Assembly (NCBI GenBank): GCA_902728285.1 | Contig: CACVBU010000194.1 | Span: 186,001 to 250,000, forward strand | From: Clytia hemisphaerica | Taxonomy: Eukaryota > Cnidaria > Hydrozoa > Leptothecata > Clytiidae | Length of the DNA: 64,000 nt | Direction of reading: 5' to 3' | In this document: in pieces, positions 23,662 to 35,665 of the stretch | How the letters are laid out: each line of letters starts with the position of its first letter | How positions within the stretch are numbered: the first letter of the stretch is position 1 | Notes under the pieces: generated by a model | What the model saw: the letters and a program-made list of their open reading frames with translations, nothing else | The model's database searches: none | Told to the model about the DNA's origin: nothing | Translations under genes and position numbers: made by a program

Positions 23662-25141
23662 TAAAACACCTTAAACGCAAACACAACAGACTCTATGAGT
23701 TGACAAAGTTGACGGAAGGTTCTACTCCCTATAGGGAACGGCTAGCGGAAAATTTTGAAGAGTCCTATTGATTGCAAATTAGCCGTAAAGAGTGCATTTT
23801 AGTATTTGAAATGGTATCCATGACTTTTCTACACATGTGCCCATTTGTAATCAGGCAGCTTTTTAGCTTTATGTATCTTTTAAAATTTACGAGCTTTTAA
23901 ATTGGGCACCTCATAAACAAAACAAATCAAGATCAGCAAAATGGCAATGGTCAAAGGACAGTAAGACACTTTTATATGCGCGTATATCCTTTGAGGGACG
24001 TCTCTCAATTTACGGACCTTGACCTTTTCATCATTTAGAGATTTTGAAAGTAAAATTATTTCAATCAATATTTGGCAATATTTGTTTTTTTATACAGTTA
24101 GAGATTACATTTTGGAATGCCCTGCGTGTGATTCTCATCCATGAAATAATTAGTGACAATAATCGAAATTAACGCATCGATGCCCCGCATTCGCGGGTCG
24201 GGTTTGAGTGAAGAACTGCCCACCATAGAGGTACGGAAGGTATGGAACTTCCGCACTGGAGTATAGAAAACGAAAGGACGTGATTTGCTGTTCTTGAATG
24301 TTGAGTGCATCTGACCAGTTAACTTTGGTTGTTGGTGGCCATTGCATTATCAAGTCGATTCACTTAATATAAACTGTAAGGTTCCTGATAAGGTTTGTGA
24401 GTTTTGTTTTGTTTGCTAGTATTGGCTTTGTTTTCTGAGATTCTCTTTGGATCAATTTCTTTTCTTTGTAACATATTTTTTTAACCTAATCTTTTCCCAG
24501 AAAACCTCTATCCCTGTTTAATACAAAGCTGCTGACAATTTCTTGGTGTGAACACTTTCTGACTTTTAGCTTTATAACTTTTTACGCATAGTTTATGGTG
24601 TTTTTTAATTTAGAATTGACCTTGCTTTTATAGATATTTATTACCTACTAACAGTTGGATTCAGATTCTTTTAGCAAAGAAAAGCTTTCTTCTCGTACGA
24701 TTTTTACAGTGGATGTTTGTTTATCTTTGTCGACCAGCACTATATGTAGCCGTTAAAAGCCTTTGTAGGCTAACCACGAATGAAAACTACTGCAATTGCA
24801 GTATACTGCAATCTGGCAATTGAGGGATTTCCCTGACTGGACTGGATTTTTGCATCGGTAGAATTTTCTCAAACAGTATAGACTTAACTCTTCATACAAA
24901 AATTACAGGAAACGCAAGTTTGAACTTTGTACCCTATGCTATGCTGCACGTAAGCACTTAAGCTAAAGTCCAGCAAAAGCGGAACAAAAATCAGTTTTTT
25001 GAAGTTTGCAAAAAAATGCCACATAATAGAAGATCTTTCAAATCCAGTAATGTGAATAGAGCAGTAAAAAATACAACTTTTCTATTTTTCCTTTTTTTCG
25101 CAAAATTTTTAAGAATGAAAATAAAGGTATAGCATAATGAT
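23662..25141. other. Intergenic DNA without a recognised gene
   Basis: On the minus strand two overlapping open frames (24098-24353) cover a GC-richer segment around 24180-24250, but I recognise no domain and cannot link them by splice sites to further exons. The rest is AT-rich and shows no pattern I can name. Confidence 0.35.
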
Positions 25142-25893
25142 AATAGACCTTTTCGCCTTTCCATCCGCCATCTTGAATTGTATGCAAAAATAGAGGAACG
25201 AAAAAGCCGTGGTTGGATTTAGTTGGAAAATATGCAAAACCTATGCAAGTTTACACAAAGATTAAAAAGACAACAAAGCATCTTATAAAGAAATATTATA
25301 ATCATTAGAACAATAAAAGATGGAATTTCTTAATCCAAAAAGAAATATTTACAGAACAAAAATAGCCTTTTAGAAATTTGTTCTTAAAGACATTGCATAT
25401 TCTGTTTTCCTGCCATTAAAAAATTCCACCAAGACGGAGACACACATCAAACTTTCAAAACACGCAAATTGAAAGCAGTAATTATGACGTCACACATTCA
25501 GCGGGTCCAGATCAATGTTTTGATTTGATCGTCTGACGGTTCTATTCCCAGGAGAATAATTTACCGTCAGCCGAATAAGGATTATTTTTGTACCTTCGCG
25601 GGTGATTTTTCAGCTTGAGTTTATGTCTAATGTTATGGTTTTTTGAAGTGCTTGTTCTAAGAGATTATTGAATTTAAATCATTTCTAGTTTTCAAAAGAA
25701 GCAAATTTAATCTTTCTTCTACAAAATTACACTTTGATATAATGCCAATTATGCATGTAAGTTTTATATTAATACTTTCTTTTTGCATATGTTTTGCATA
25801 CTTTCTAAGGGAATTTCACCACGGCAATTTGGCCACCCTAATTTTTGCATACAATTCAATATGGCGGATGGATGAAAGGCGAAAAGGTCTATT
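25142..25893. mobile_element. TIR element, 752 bp, ends AATAGACCTTTTCGCC
   Basis: The left end AATAGACCTTTTCGCCTTTC is followed by a segment ending TTGAATTGTATGCAAAAAT; the reverse complement of the right end repeats this over about 50 bp with a 4-bp insertion. The flanks show no convincing target duplication. A TGACGTCA site lies near 25488. No transposase frame. Confidence 0.7.
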
Positions 25894-26181
25894 GTATACT
25901 ATGGAATCGCTTCACGTACTCTGCTCTTTGCTTGAGAAAATGATTGACAGTTTGAAGTTATTCACCGGCGCGGGAGCTCGCAGGCGTTCTGCAGGCGTTC
26001 TGCAAGCATTCTCGGCTCAATCCTCGAACCGCGCTAAAAATGTAGACTTAGCTGCGATAGATCATTTTGATGGAAGTTGTTGGAATGTAAGTGCACTTTA
26101 TTGTTTTGGTTCCCATTGAAGAATCATATTCTGGTTTTCATGTTATTAAATGCTGTTTTAGAGCTTTAGAGCTAGCCTGTC

Positions 26182-26648
26182 AAACTTTCAACAATGATAG
26201 AACAAACCTAACTAGCGCATTTTCTATCTCTCTCTTTCTTCATCTTTAATGAAGCACTCATAGTTTACTGAAGTTAAGCACATATAAAAGATATTCTTAT
26301 GATTAGCTATTGATATTCACTGAAACACCGTTTCGTTGAGCGCTGCATAGTGGAGTGCATGATGTGCTAACTCGCCTTCTGTCTGCTGGAAGATCATTTC
26401 AGGCGTTTTTTGGCATTACCACCCTCAAAGAGCAGCGGGTACCTTTGTCTTTCTGCAACTCTGTCCACGATTTTAGATGGCCTTAACAATAGATCCAAAA
26501 GGGCGCCATCATCTTGGAAAATAATTTGTTTTGCTTTTGGGAAGTAGCAATGTTTTTCGTTGTTTTCGATGGAAAATGGTAATAAACTTAAGTTTACAAG
26601 TGTCATTTAGTTTTTGCTGTCTGATAGAATGGCAGGATCCTGGATGGT
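26182..26648. repeat. Dispersed repeat, copy 1 (second copy at 62170)
   Basis: This segment is alike, with gaps, to 62170-62582: shared blocks include ACTTTCAACAATGA, CATTACCACCCTCAAAG, AACAATAGATCCAAA, AGTGTCATTTAGTTTTTGCT and AGCAGGATCCTGGATGG. The copies are in the same orientation 36 kb apart. No terminal repeats or reading frame shared by both copies are evident, so the type of element is unknown. Confidence 0.75.
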
Positions 26649-27016
26649 TTGCCTAACTGAAAAGTTCCATGGGGTTTCCCTTTCACAAACCATTGACCAA
26701 TTGGGATGCTTTTTGTTCAATTAAGCCAATATAGAGCTTCATGCCAAATCTAGAGGAAAGAAAATAGACTTTGAATCTTTTTACATTCGAATGTTCCACG
26801 TGTTTACCTTTTTTGAGATAGAAGAAGAGGGGAAATCTTTTAGGCTACGTCATATCTTCCTTCGTTTCGAGCGTAAAACTCCTACTCTTTGGGATATGAG
26901 CACTGCTTTTGTTTTGAACATTGAATTTCTCTGAATACATCGCATGCGCACTGAGGTTTTGATGAAACAATAGAGAGTTTTGAAAGCTAAGCCAATCAGC
27001 TGTGTTTTAAACATTC

Positions 27017-27409
27017 CATAGTTTGCAGAGGGGTATGAACCCCCCTAGGTTTATTTCATCCCCCCCTATATACCCATCCCCCCCTTTTGTAATGAAATCT
27101 TATCCCCCCTTTTTTTTTACAGAAAATCCGTTTTGAAGGAAACTCCCTTTCCCACCTACCAGCAAAATTATCAACAAGAAAGAGTATGAAGTATTATAGT
27201 CACGAGCCAACTTTAAAACACAAACTGTGACAATTTGTATTTGATTAGAAAATTGACCAAAATTTCCAAACCCCCCCTTTTTTTATTTGATCCCCCCCTA
27301 TATTCCCATCCCCCCTAGTTTTTTCGGCAGATCTCGGTACCCCCCCTACAAAGGCCCTCCAGAGAGTTGGCATCCCCCCTATTAAAAAGAGGGGGGGGTG
27401 CAAACTATG
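27017..27409. mobile_element. Small TIR element made of ATCCCCCCCTA repeats
   Basis: The ends CATAGTTTGCA and TGCAAACTATG are perfect inverted repeats, flanked by CATTC at 27012-27016 and 27410-27414, a candidate 5-bp target duplication. The 393-bp interior has about eight copies of an ATCCCCCCCTA-like motif in one orientation. This is strand-asymmetric C-rich DNA in an AT-rich setting. No coding capacity. Confidence 0.75.
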
Positions 27410-27960
27410 CATTCTTTTATTTTAAATCTCTATTTATAAATTTCTTTTGTTTATAAAGTTTCTATTATGTTAAATCCCATTAAAAAGTGAATAGCAGTGC
27501 CTATAGACCAAGAGTAAGACCTAAAAGCCTGGAGCTGTCTTGTGTAGACTATAAATCTTTCTGATCTGTTGCATCTTCTTATTATTCATATTATGCTGAG
27601 GGAAAACATTTGTTGTTTTGATTCAAATGTTTTCTCTTTTGTTTGAATTCAAAAAGTAAACTTTAAAACATCATGTCTCTGGGGAAATCCCTGATTGGAA
27701 TGTTTACTTAGAAACTCTTCAAAAGAGTTAAGTTTAAATCAGCCATTCCATAAAGTTATAAGAAAAACAGCAAGTTTTATTTTATTTTCAGCAAATATAT
27801 ATTGTTGTTGCTGTTTTTCTTATATATAATCTTCAAAAGAGGTTTACACAGTTTTAGCCTCTACAAAGGAGAGTTTTAGAAAATATAAATTCGTTCTGTA
27901 AGCAACAAAGAAAATTTTTGCCCTCTATTTACAGAACGGTTTAGTTAACGTCCTATAATA

Positions 27961-28268
27961 CTTTAATCTGATTATATTTCTTGAGATAAAATTTTGCATT
28001 TTCGCAAATTATCACCATTTTCGCGAAATTAAAACTAGTGAAATTGTTTGGAAACGCTCATTGGCAAAATTAAATGCATGCCATTTTTTTTAAATCGCAT
28101 TTCCAGCAAATAATATATGTCCCAAGCTATCTGTTCTTGGCAAAAAAGACAATTTTCAAGGCTTTCTGAGAAATTAAATCCATGCAAAAGTTTCTGAACT
28201 GTTCATTCGCGAAATTAAATCTAAGCAATTTCGCGAATTTTTTACGTCAAAATTTAGTCCGATTAAAG
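27961..28268. mobile_element. 308-bp TA-flanked MITE, diverged member of the CTTTAAT family
   Basis: Ends CTTTAATCTGATTATATTT and the reverse complement of the right end (CTTTAATCGGACTAAATTT) match, with TA at 27959-27960 and 28269-28270. The interior repeats TTCGCGAAATTAAA-like motifs. Length and ends link it to 17084-17395 and 42231-42543. Confidence 0.65.
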
Positions 28269-28986
28269 TAGGCATTTTTATTCAAGCATCTTAGATGCCA
28301 AAACTTATTTATGAAAAGCAACCTTTATTTGAAATCAGAAGTGAAATATCAACGATGTAACTTCATTTTATTTTTATTTTATTTGACTATATATTTCGAT
28401 ACTTTTGTATCATCATCAGGTCTAAAAAATAAATAAAGATAAAAGTTGAAAACAGTAAAACTGCTTGCTAAAAAACTTCAGTATTTACACGTCAAATACT
28501 CTCTATATCAACTCAACTCAAAGAATGAGCTCAAATTTTAGAAAATTTTTATTTGAAATGTTTTGGAGGTAATGCAAATGTTGGTGTCAATCCTTATCTT
28601 AAGAATCTTAAGCAAGACTTTTATTTTATAAACTAAACTATCTCATGTTCGTACTGTGGAAGAAGGTAGATTTGAAATAGGATTAAAAGTTTAGTTGCAA
28701 CCAACAATACTTTTCTTCACTATTAACCTTTCTTTGATGTATCAAGCAGTTTGCTAAATTAGCAATAACCAATTCAATTGTTTGATCTTGTCTTATCAAA
28801 ACATTTTACTATAAATCAATCAAAAGATGTTCCTATTTATCAACACAAAAAACAAATTTTAAAGCTTCTATGATGGCCTAAGAACTTTGTAAGTTCCGAT
28901 TTTAGATTTTCAAGATTACACATTCAAATGAATAAAAGGAGAAAAAAAGAAAGAATTAAAATTTAATCAACTTATTTAAAACTCAA
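28269..28986. other. Intergenic DNA, nothing recognised
   Basis: AT-rich sequence without an exon, RNA gene or repeat structure that I can identify. Confidence 0.4.
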
Positions 28987-31089
28987 TTTTTGGACCTACC
29001 CCGGTGGGGTGGAGGTCCTATAAATTAACCTGTGTTCGTCCGTCCGTTCGTCTGTTACTAACTTTTCTGAGGATTGAATCATAGGAATTTTTTGATTTTT
29101 GGTACAAAGGTGCAAAATAATAGTGGCCAAAATGTGACGGAGCCCTATTTTCGAAAAAAAATATTTTGGGGCAAATTTTGGCCAAAAAACAGCTAAAAAA
29201 CAGGGTTTTTAGACTTAGTGAAAAATTGGTTCATTAATTTTTTCTGATTTTTTGTATGAAAGTAGGGTAACATCATAGGTAAAAGATGGCTCAAGCAGAT
29301 TTTTGCAAAAAAATTTTGTTGCCTCAAAAAACGCATGTTTATCTATAAGAATCACTATTTATAAGCATAGATCAATGTTCTAGCAAAATCATTATTTTAA
29401 TATTATTTTTTCTAAACAAAGAAAATGTCACTTTAGAGCGCGATGGTTTGAGTTTTCTGGAAACTTTATTTATTGAGCTGTGCATTTTTCTGATAGTGGG
29501 TTGTTTTTATAAAGAAAAGCGTTTAATAGCTTTTTTATTTCTTTTTCAAAAATCTTTTTCAATAGTACTCAATAGTTTCTCTCAATAGATATGCTTTCAT
29601 TTTTCTTTTCTTTTTTTGTATTTTGACCAGTTATCGTCTTATGTGTTTCATTGTTTCAATGTTCACTGATTAGTTTGATAAGAGTCTGCTAAATTGCGTG
29701 GGTGCGTGGGTGCGTGGGTCAATATTTTTGCGTGAGTCATTTTTTTGCATGGGTGCGTGGGTCAAAATATTTTTTGCGTGGGTCATATTTTTTGCGTGGG
29801 TCATTATTTTTTGCGTGGGTCATTATTTTTTGCTTGGGTCATTATTTTTTGCATGAGTCAAAATTTTTGCGTGGGTCAAAATTCTATCTGTAATTCGAAA
29901 AAAAGCCTTCCCTTATTTTGAAATTCGAACTGGTCACATCCAAAATGTTGGATGTGTTTTACATAACACGTTTTGGTTTATTTTGTTTATTTTGCTTGCA
30001 TAGCTGTACAGTTCCGTACTTTCTGAATATGGTGAATTTGTTCCAATAAACGAGGTCGGAAAGAATGTTTCCAACAGGGCAGTGTCTTTTTATAAGTGGA
30101 ATTTTCCCTTTTGGGAGATTTCGTCCAAAATTAATACTGTAGTTACGTTTTGTATATACCTAAGAATATGGCCAAAAAAATGTACACAATCAAGTGGCTT
30201 TATATTTTTTAATTCCGCTGACTGAACATGTCAGCTTTTATAGCTTCTTATAGCACACTTTAATCTTTTGGGTTTCCTTTGAGTGTTAAAGAACAAAGCA
30301 AATGGCGACAAAATCTGAAAATTTTTCTACAAAAGTTATACAATTCATTAGGCAACCGATTACTAAACAATTTAATTGTTGTCAATTATTTCGTCGACCC
30401 CACTTGTAATTTCTTTGATTTAAGTACATTAAAGGCCAATTTAAAAAATTGTACGAAATAAAGACGCTGTACTTTATATTATTCTATTATATCTATTTTT
30501 TTTTGCTTAGAATTATAGGGTTTATTTCCATGACACTGGAATCCTGAAATATAGCATGCTAAAATTCAAAAGTGTGATCCTGAAGTGTGTCTACAAAAAT
30601 TAGACGGGTGTGTGTTGATTCTGTATAATATTATAGTAAATAAGTGCAGCTATGCAAAATAAACCACAACGCGTTACATAAAAACAGTGTGCTTTTGTTT
30701 AGTTTCCGTAGAGACACAACACATTTTTGTATAAGACAACTTGAAAGTTTTAATTTGGTAAAAAAATCGAGTTAGCTAAAAAATCACCAAAAAAATAGTG
30801 ACCCACGCAAAAAATAATGACCCACGCAAAAAATATGACCCACGCCAAAAAATAATGACCCACGCAAAAAATATGACCCACGCAAAAAATATGACCCACG
30901 CAAAAAATTTGACCCACGCAAAATTTTTGACCCATGCAAAAAATATTTTGACCCACGCACCCATGCAAAAAAATGACCCACGCAAGAATATTGACCCACG
31001 CAAAAATATTGACCCACGCACTCACGCAACCCACGCAATTTAGCAGACTCGTTTGATAACCAGGTAGGTCCATAAAAGTATCACTTGTT
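28987..31089. repeat. Dispersed repeat, copy A, interrupted by a younger TIR element
   Basis: The left part 28987-29672 and the right part 31051-31089 match copy B at 49498-50172 (start TTTTTGGACCTACCCCGGTG, end GGTAGGTCCATAAAAGTATC). Its first 27 bp form an imperfect palindrome (GGACCTACCCC and GGGGTGGAGGTCC), and GGACCTACC is inverted at the far end. It is split by the element at 29682-31050. Without that insert copy A is about 725 bp, against 675 bp in copy B. No protein is encoded. Confidence 0.8.
29682..31050. mobile_element. Mutator-like TIR element with GCGTGGGTC arrays, inserted in dispersed repeat copy A
   Basis: The left end GAGTCTGCTAAATTGCGTGG and the reverse complement of the right end agree. 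GTTTGATAA occurs at 29673-29681 and at 31051-31059, an exact 9-bp target duplication typical of Mutator-like elements. Each arm (about 200 bp left, 250 bp right) is an array of GCGTGGGTC plus a T run, roughly ten copies, so the arms are long imperfect inverted repeats. The centre (about 29900-30790) has no transposase frame. Ends, target length and motif resemble the element at 14366-15522. Copy B of the host repeat shows the empty site. Confidence 0.9.
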
Positions 31090-32262
31090 ATCTTCGAAAA
31101 CTACTTGCTAGACTCTTTGCAATAGATTGAGTTGATTTTCCTTCAAGTTTTTATACCGTCATTTTTCTACTTTTCATCATTATGTTACCCTTCAAGTTTT
31201 TTTCTTCAAAAGTTGAGTTTGAAAGTTTGAAATTTAGTATTTGCCACCGAATAACAGTGAACTTAATTCCGCAAAATACAATCTTTACATAATAAATTCT
31301 CGAAAACTCCTAGCAAAATGGAAGAACTTCGACAAAAAGTGGCTGTCAACAGTGAAAATTAGTTCCTCAAAACAAGCCAATTTTATACCCTCACACCGCA
31401 AAACAAAGTTCCACAAAATTACAGTTCCTTTAATAAGGTAGATAATGACACAAACATGAGTAAATATTGAAATACAAGTAAACTGACGATGACAAAAGGC
31501 CTCTCAAAAGATGCTGGGGTGGGTAGTTGAGCAAAAATACAGCATTCACCACTAAGAAATAAAGAACTGAAAAAGGGCCACAAGGAGAAACTGGGGCCTC
31601 AAATAGTACATGAAAATGAATCAAAACAAACCGTTTTTGTATCAGAACCAACTTATGGTATGATTTCTACATTCATCCAGATGGTGCCAATCAAATAACT
31701 TCTAAACATTTCTAGACAACCTAAAAGTTTTAGGGCTCGAATTTGTTTCATATTTGTCACAAAGAAAAAATCAAATCAACTGAGGCCTTCAATAAGACAA
31801 TGCTTCTTGAAATTGCTTTCTTTTTCAATTCGTTAAAAGAATTCTCATACGTTGCAATTCAATTATGATTTTGACAAAAATATTTGAAAATGAGGCAATT
31901 TTGAGGATATCGCTTAACCTAACCTTACCCAATTTTATCTATTTTTCTCAGAAAATGGCTCTTAAAAAACAAACAAATAGTAAATCTTTCTTAAGGAACA
32001 ACAAACTTTGTAGATTTATAGATACTTTTTTATAAAAGCAATATTATGAATTTGGCTGAAGGCGTAAATTGATATGTGTTCGAGTGGTGGAGCTACAAAC
32101 TGGAAAGGCCTGAAGAGAACAGTTAAGGGGGTCTGGTAAAATTTTTGTGATTTTGTATATCTTTGGGATTAAGATTATTTCTCATAGTTCTTTGTAGTTT
32201 CTCTATGCCTCAAGTCTGGCTCCCATGTAATATTTTGGTTTTGATTTCAAGCAAAAATCTAT
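31090..32262. other. Intergenic DNA with a decayed short TIR element
   Basis: About 31242-31438 may be a decayed relative of the MITE at 11307-11494: it starts ACCGAATAACAGTGAACTTA, ends near GTTCCTTTAATAAGGT and has TTCCGCAAAA-like motifs. No gene is recognised in the stretch. Confidence 0.35.
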
Positions 32263-33480
32263 GGCGCGCGAAAGTGCTATAAAATACTATCATTTTTATA
32301 ATACTATCTTTTCAAAAATAATACTATTTTTTCTAGTGTAATACTATCTTCTTCTAATAAATAATACTATCTTTTCCAATATATATAATACTCGTAAAAT
32401 TCGAGTTAATAAGTTTGAGTTGAAAAACTCGAGTTCGAGTTATAAGCTGCATGTATTTTGTGACGTCACAAATATACCATTTAACGTCATCTTACAATTT
32501 CCCAACTCGAAAATGTAAGTTAAAGACAAATTCACGGGTTAAAAAGGAGTTCCGACTGCCATGTCAAAAATTTGATGACGTTGCAAAACGTTTGCAGTTT
32601 TTTATATCATTAAACAAAAGAATAAAACGCGCGTAACGTCAGTTGATTGTCAGGGCGATTTTGAAAATTGGAGCCTCTAGATGGTAAAACGCATCAAAAT
32701 AGCTTAATAGTTGTGATATAGGAAGAAAAAAATATTATTAAATTCGGTTTTTCCAAAAAACCACTTTTGAAAAAATTATTGGAGGTACATTGCCCCCCCC
32801 CTTGCCCCCCGGTTGCTACGGCACTGCTCTCAACTTGACTTTTTCGTAACTCTACTTTTTTAACTCTACTTTTCTGAGCCTCGAAAAGATAGCAAAAGTT
32901 AAAGAAAAGAAAGTAATAAATTTCAAAAAAAGATAGTATTATATTTGAAAAGATAGTATTATATTTGAAAAGATAGTATTATAATTGAAAAGATAGTATT
33001 ATAATTGAAAAGAAAGTAATAAATTTCAAAAAAGATATATCAGATAGTATTCTTTTGAAAAGCTCGTTTATATTGCCCGTAGTTATTTGAAAAGCTCGTA
33101 TAGATTTGAAAAGATAGTATTAGATTGAAACGAGAGATTTATTTGAAAGATCGTTATATTTGAAAAGCTAGTCTTCTATTTGTCTTCTTGAACGATCTTA
33201 CATTTGTCTTCTCTTTGCCCCGATAGTCTCTTTGAAAAGCTTTGTATTATATTTGCCCCCGATCCCGTATTATATTTGCCCCAGTCTTCTTTGAAAAGAT
33301 CGTATTCATTTGCCCCGCTCGTCTTCTCCTTGAAACGATCGTCTTATCTTGCCGCATCTTTATTTGATAAGCTCGTCTTCTTGCCCGCTCGTCTTCTATT
33401 GTGAACCCCGCTCGTATTATCTTTGACCCCGCTCGTATTCTAAAAATGATATCTTTGCATCCTCAGCGCTTTCGCGCGCC
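32263..33480. repeat. Motif-array element with drifting AATACTATCTTTTC units
   Basis: The left end GGCGCGCGAAAGTGCT and the reverse complement of the right end (GGCGCGCGAAAGCGCT) match. On the left, AATACTATCTTTT units read forward (32290-32400); on the right, the complement GAAAAGATAGTATTAT is iterated from 32930. Further right the unit changes step by step: GAAAAGCTCGTAT, then GAAAAGATCGTATT, then CCCCGCTCGTATT by 33420. The middle contains a C run and AACTCGA-type repeats. It codes for nothing visible. Ends support a transposon, but no target duplication was found. Confidence 0.65.
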
Positions 33481-33897
33481 CTCCCCCCTCTGCGCCTCCC
33501 TTGTGACAAGGCTGTGTAGAAAATCTAAACTAGAATTTTAAGAAAATCTGGATCATCACAAGGATCATAAGGACTAATTCTAGTGATATATTTTCATAAA
33601 TAATGAAGCCCAATCTTGCAAATACTAAGTAAAAATTATGAAAATGAAATTGTTTTAACTTTTAAGTGAAAGCAAGTTTTAAACACTCCTTTTTTCATAA
33701 AAATCAGAAAATTTTTGTTGAGGCTCAAGGCTGTTCTTATTTTTTGACATTTTTAGCCTAAAACGGTTCTTTGCCTATTCTAGTCTTTAGGGCTGATTTG
33801 TGTTTTTTCTAGCAGGGCACCCTATTTTTAACGTTTGGACCCTTAATTTACCAGGAATTCTGCCATTCCAGGCTGAGGGTTGTTCTTAAATTGTTTT

Positions 33898-34135
33898 AAG
33901 CAACCATAGTGCAGTGGTAGAGCAACAGGCTACAGTGTGCAAGGTCTTGGGTTCAATCCTCACAGCTGGGACATGCCAAAAATTTTGTACTTAGTAAAAA
34001 AAAGTACTTGATGCCTCTCAGCTTGATGCTCAGCAATCAAGAGAATGATCAAGGGTAAGTGGAGTAATCCAGGGAGAAAATGTGGTGCCCTTCTACTTTT
34101 GGGTAGTTTTCTTTCAGAAAAGAAAAGCAGATCAT
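33898..34135 (+). mobile_element. tRNA-derived SINE, + strand copy
   Basis: The head has an A-box-like AGTGCAGTGGTAGAGC (33909-33924) and a B box GGGTTCAATCC (33949-33959), spaced as in a tRNA gene. The body (ACTTGATGCCTCTCAGCTTG, then AGGGTAAGTGGAGTAATCCA) matches the minus-strand copy at 36529-36803. This indicates a SINE with an RNA polymerase III promoter rather than a functional tRNA. The cloverleaf is imperfect. Confidence 0.8.
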
Positions 34136-35665
34136 AAATCAAGTATGTAAGTTAAAAATATGGGCGTTAGGTGATAAAACTTTCATGACTAAATACTCTG
34201 AGGAGCAAGAAGTTGTTTTTCATGGTAGAGACAGTAAGCGAGAAAAAGAATATTTTGAAGTTTTTAAGTTGGAAATTGTTGGTTGTAATTGTTGGGGCAG
34301 GTGTGCCAAAAATGTTTTAACTTTTGAAATATGGTATAAAAATTTAGGTTTGTATAAATAATTCAACATTGAACATCTAATGCAGGGTAATATTGATTTC
34401 ACTGCATTTTGGCTGGTTTATCTGTCATGCATTGAGTAAAAGTTTGCTGTCAGGGCTGACTGTGTTACAGAAGCTCATGATATACATACATAAGAGAAAA
34501 TTAAAAGTACTGCCTCGTCGAAAAGTTATTTTTAGTGCATTGATGTGAGCTTTAAAGAATCTTCTGAAAATTTGAAAAGGAGGATGAAAAATTAAGATAA
34601 AAAGACCTTTTTCTAATTGCTTTAAAATGTTTATATCACCAGTTTGAATTTTTGAGTTGTCAAGTATCCTAGTCAGATCAGCTCAGACAAAGATAATTCA
34701 GTCTTGTTCGTTCACTTTTTTCTTAGGAAAGGAAATAAAAGTTTCTGAGAAAGTGGTTTGTTGCATAGCCTCAATGTATGAATTAACAAGTTTCCTTTGG
34801 TAGCAGATTTTCCAATAAATAGACATTTTATGCTATCATTTGTTTTATAATAACAAGTTGAAATTGTGGGTTGAATTGATATAAACTCTTTATCTAAATG
34901 TTGGTATTACCGATAAAACTTTGGTTTCGAAACCATCTGCACCAGCCAAAAGTTGTTTTTCTAACTTTTATTCCATCAATATAATTGCTTTTATACCGTT
35001 CTTTATGCAATATCAGGGCTGTTCCAATTCACAACATAATATAAGAACTGGTGGGAATGGGATATTATCAGCTAAAATATTCGTTCTTTCTTTTCACAAA
35101 AGAAAAGAAATCTTTTGAATAAAAGAATGGGGATAAGTGAAACCTGCTCTACTTTATTTTTGAAGTTAATCACAGACTGCTATGTTCTCTATTCACACAA
35201 GTTTCTAAGCTAAGAATCACATTTTATTTACGTCCGTATGTATCTAGAGTTTATTATGTTGTTTTTTATGTTTGTATAATTTTCTTTTGAAAAAATCCTT
35301 TCTTTGAGAATTTATTTTTATGAAGGATAGCTTTTATTAAGATATATGATTCAGCAGGCTTTCTGCTCTTCACTCACTTTCGAAAGATGAAATTTCCCAG
35401 CAGCAAGTAAGCATTGCATTGATCCGCATTGATAATTCAGGGGCTTTTAAATTCTCTAAATTAAAGAAGTGAATAAAGTCCGTCCTCCTTACTTCAAAAT
35501 AACTCATTTTTAAAAAAAATTCAAATTGTCAAAACTCGACTTTAAGGCGAAAGATTTGAAAGCCTTGAAATGATCTGATAATCTCTTTAAGTATTTTTTA
35601 TTCTAATAGTATCTTAATTAAAACAACGAAAAAAAACAACGCAAAAAAGAATGTGATTTGGAAGT
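34136..35665. other. Intergenic DNA upstream of the CAP-Gly gene
   Basis: No exon is recognised. The stretch should include the promoter and 5' UTR of the gene starting at 35666. I cannot place a core promoter element. Confidence 0.4.

Noticed and set aside
24098..24353. Overlapping minus-strand open frames around a GC-richer segment
   Set aside because: Neither frame resembles a known family and neither has clear splice sites; possible but unsupported.
29702..31073. Repetitive frames (CVGHIFCVGH and HAKNNDPRKK types)
   Set aside because: They are products of the GCGTGGGTC array in both directions; such frames arise from any short-unit repeat.
33898..33970. A functional tRNA gene
   Set aside because: A and B boxes are present but the stem pairing is poor and the same body follows it as in a second copy, so a SINE explains it better.
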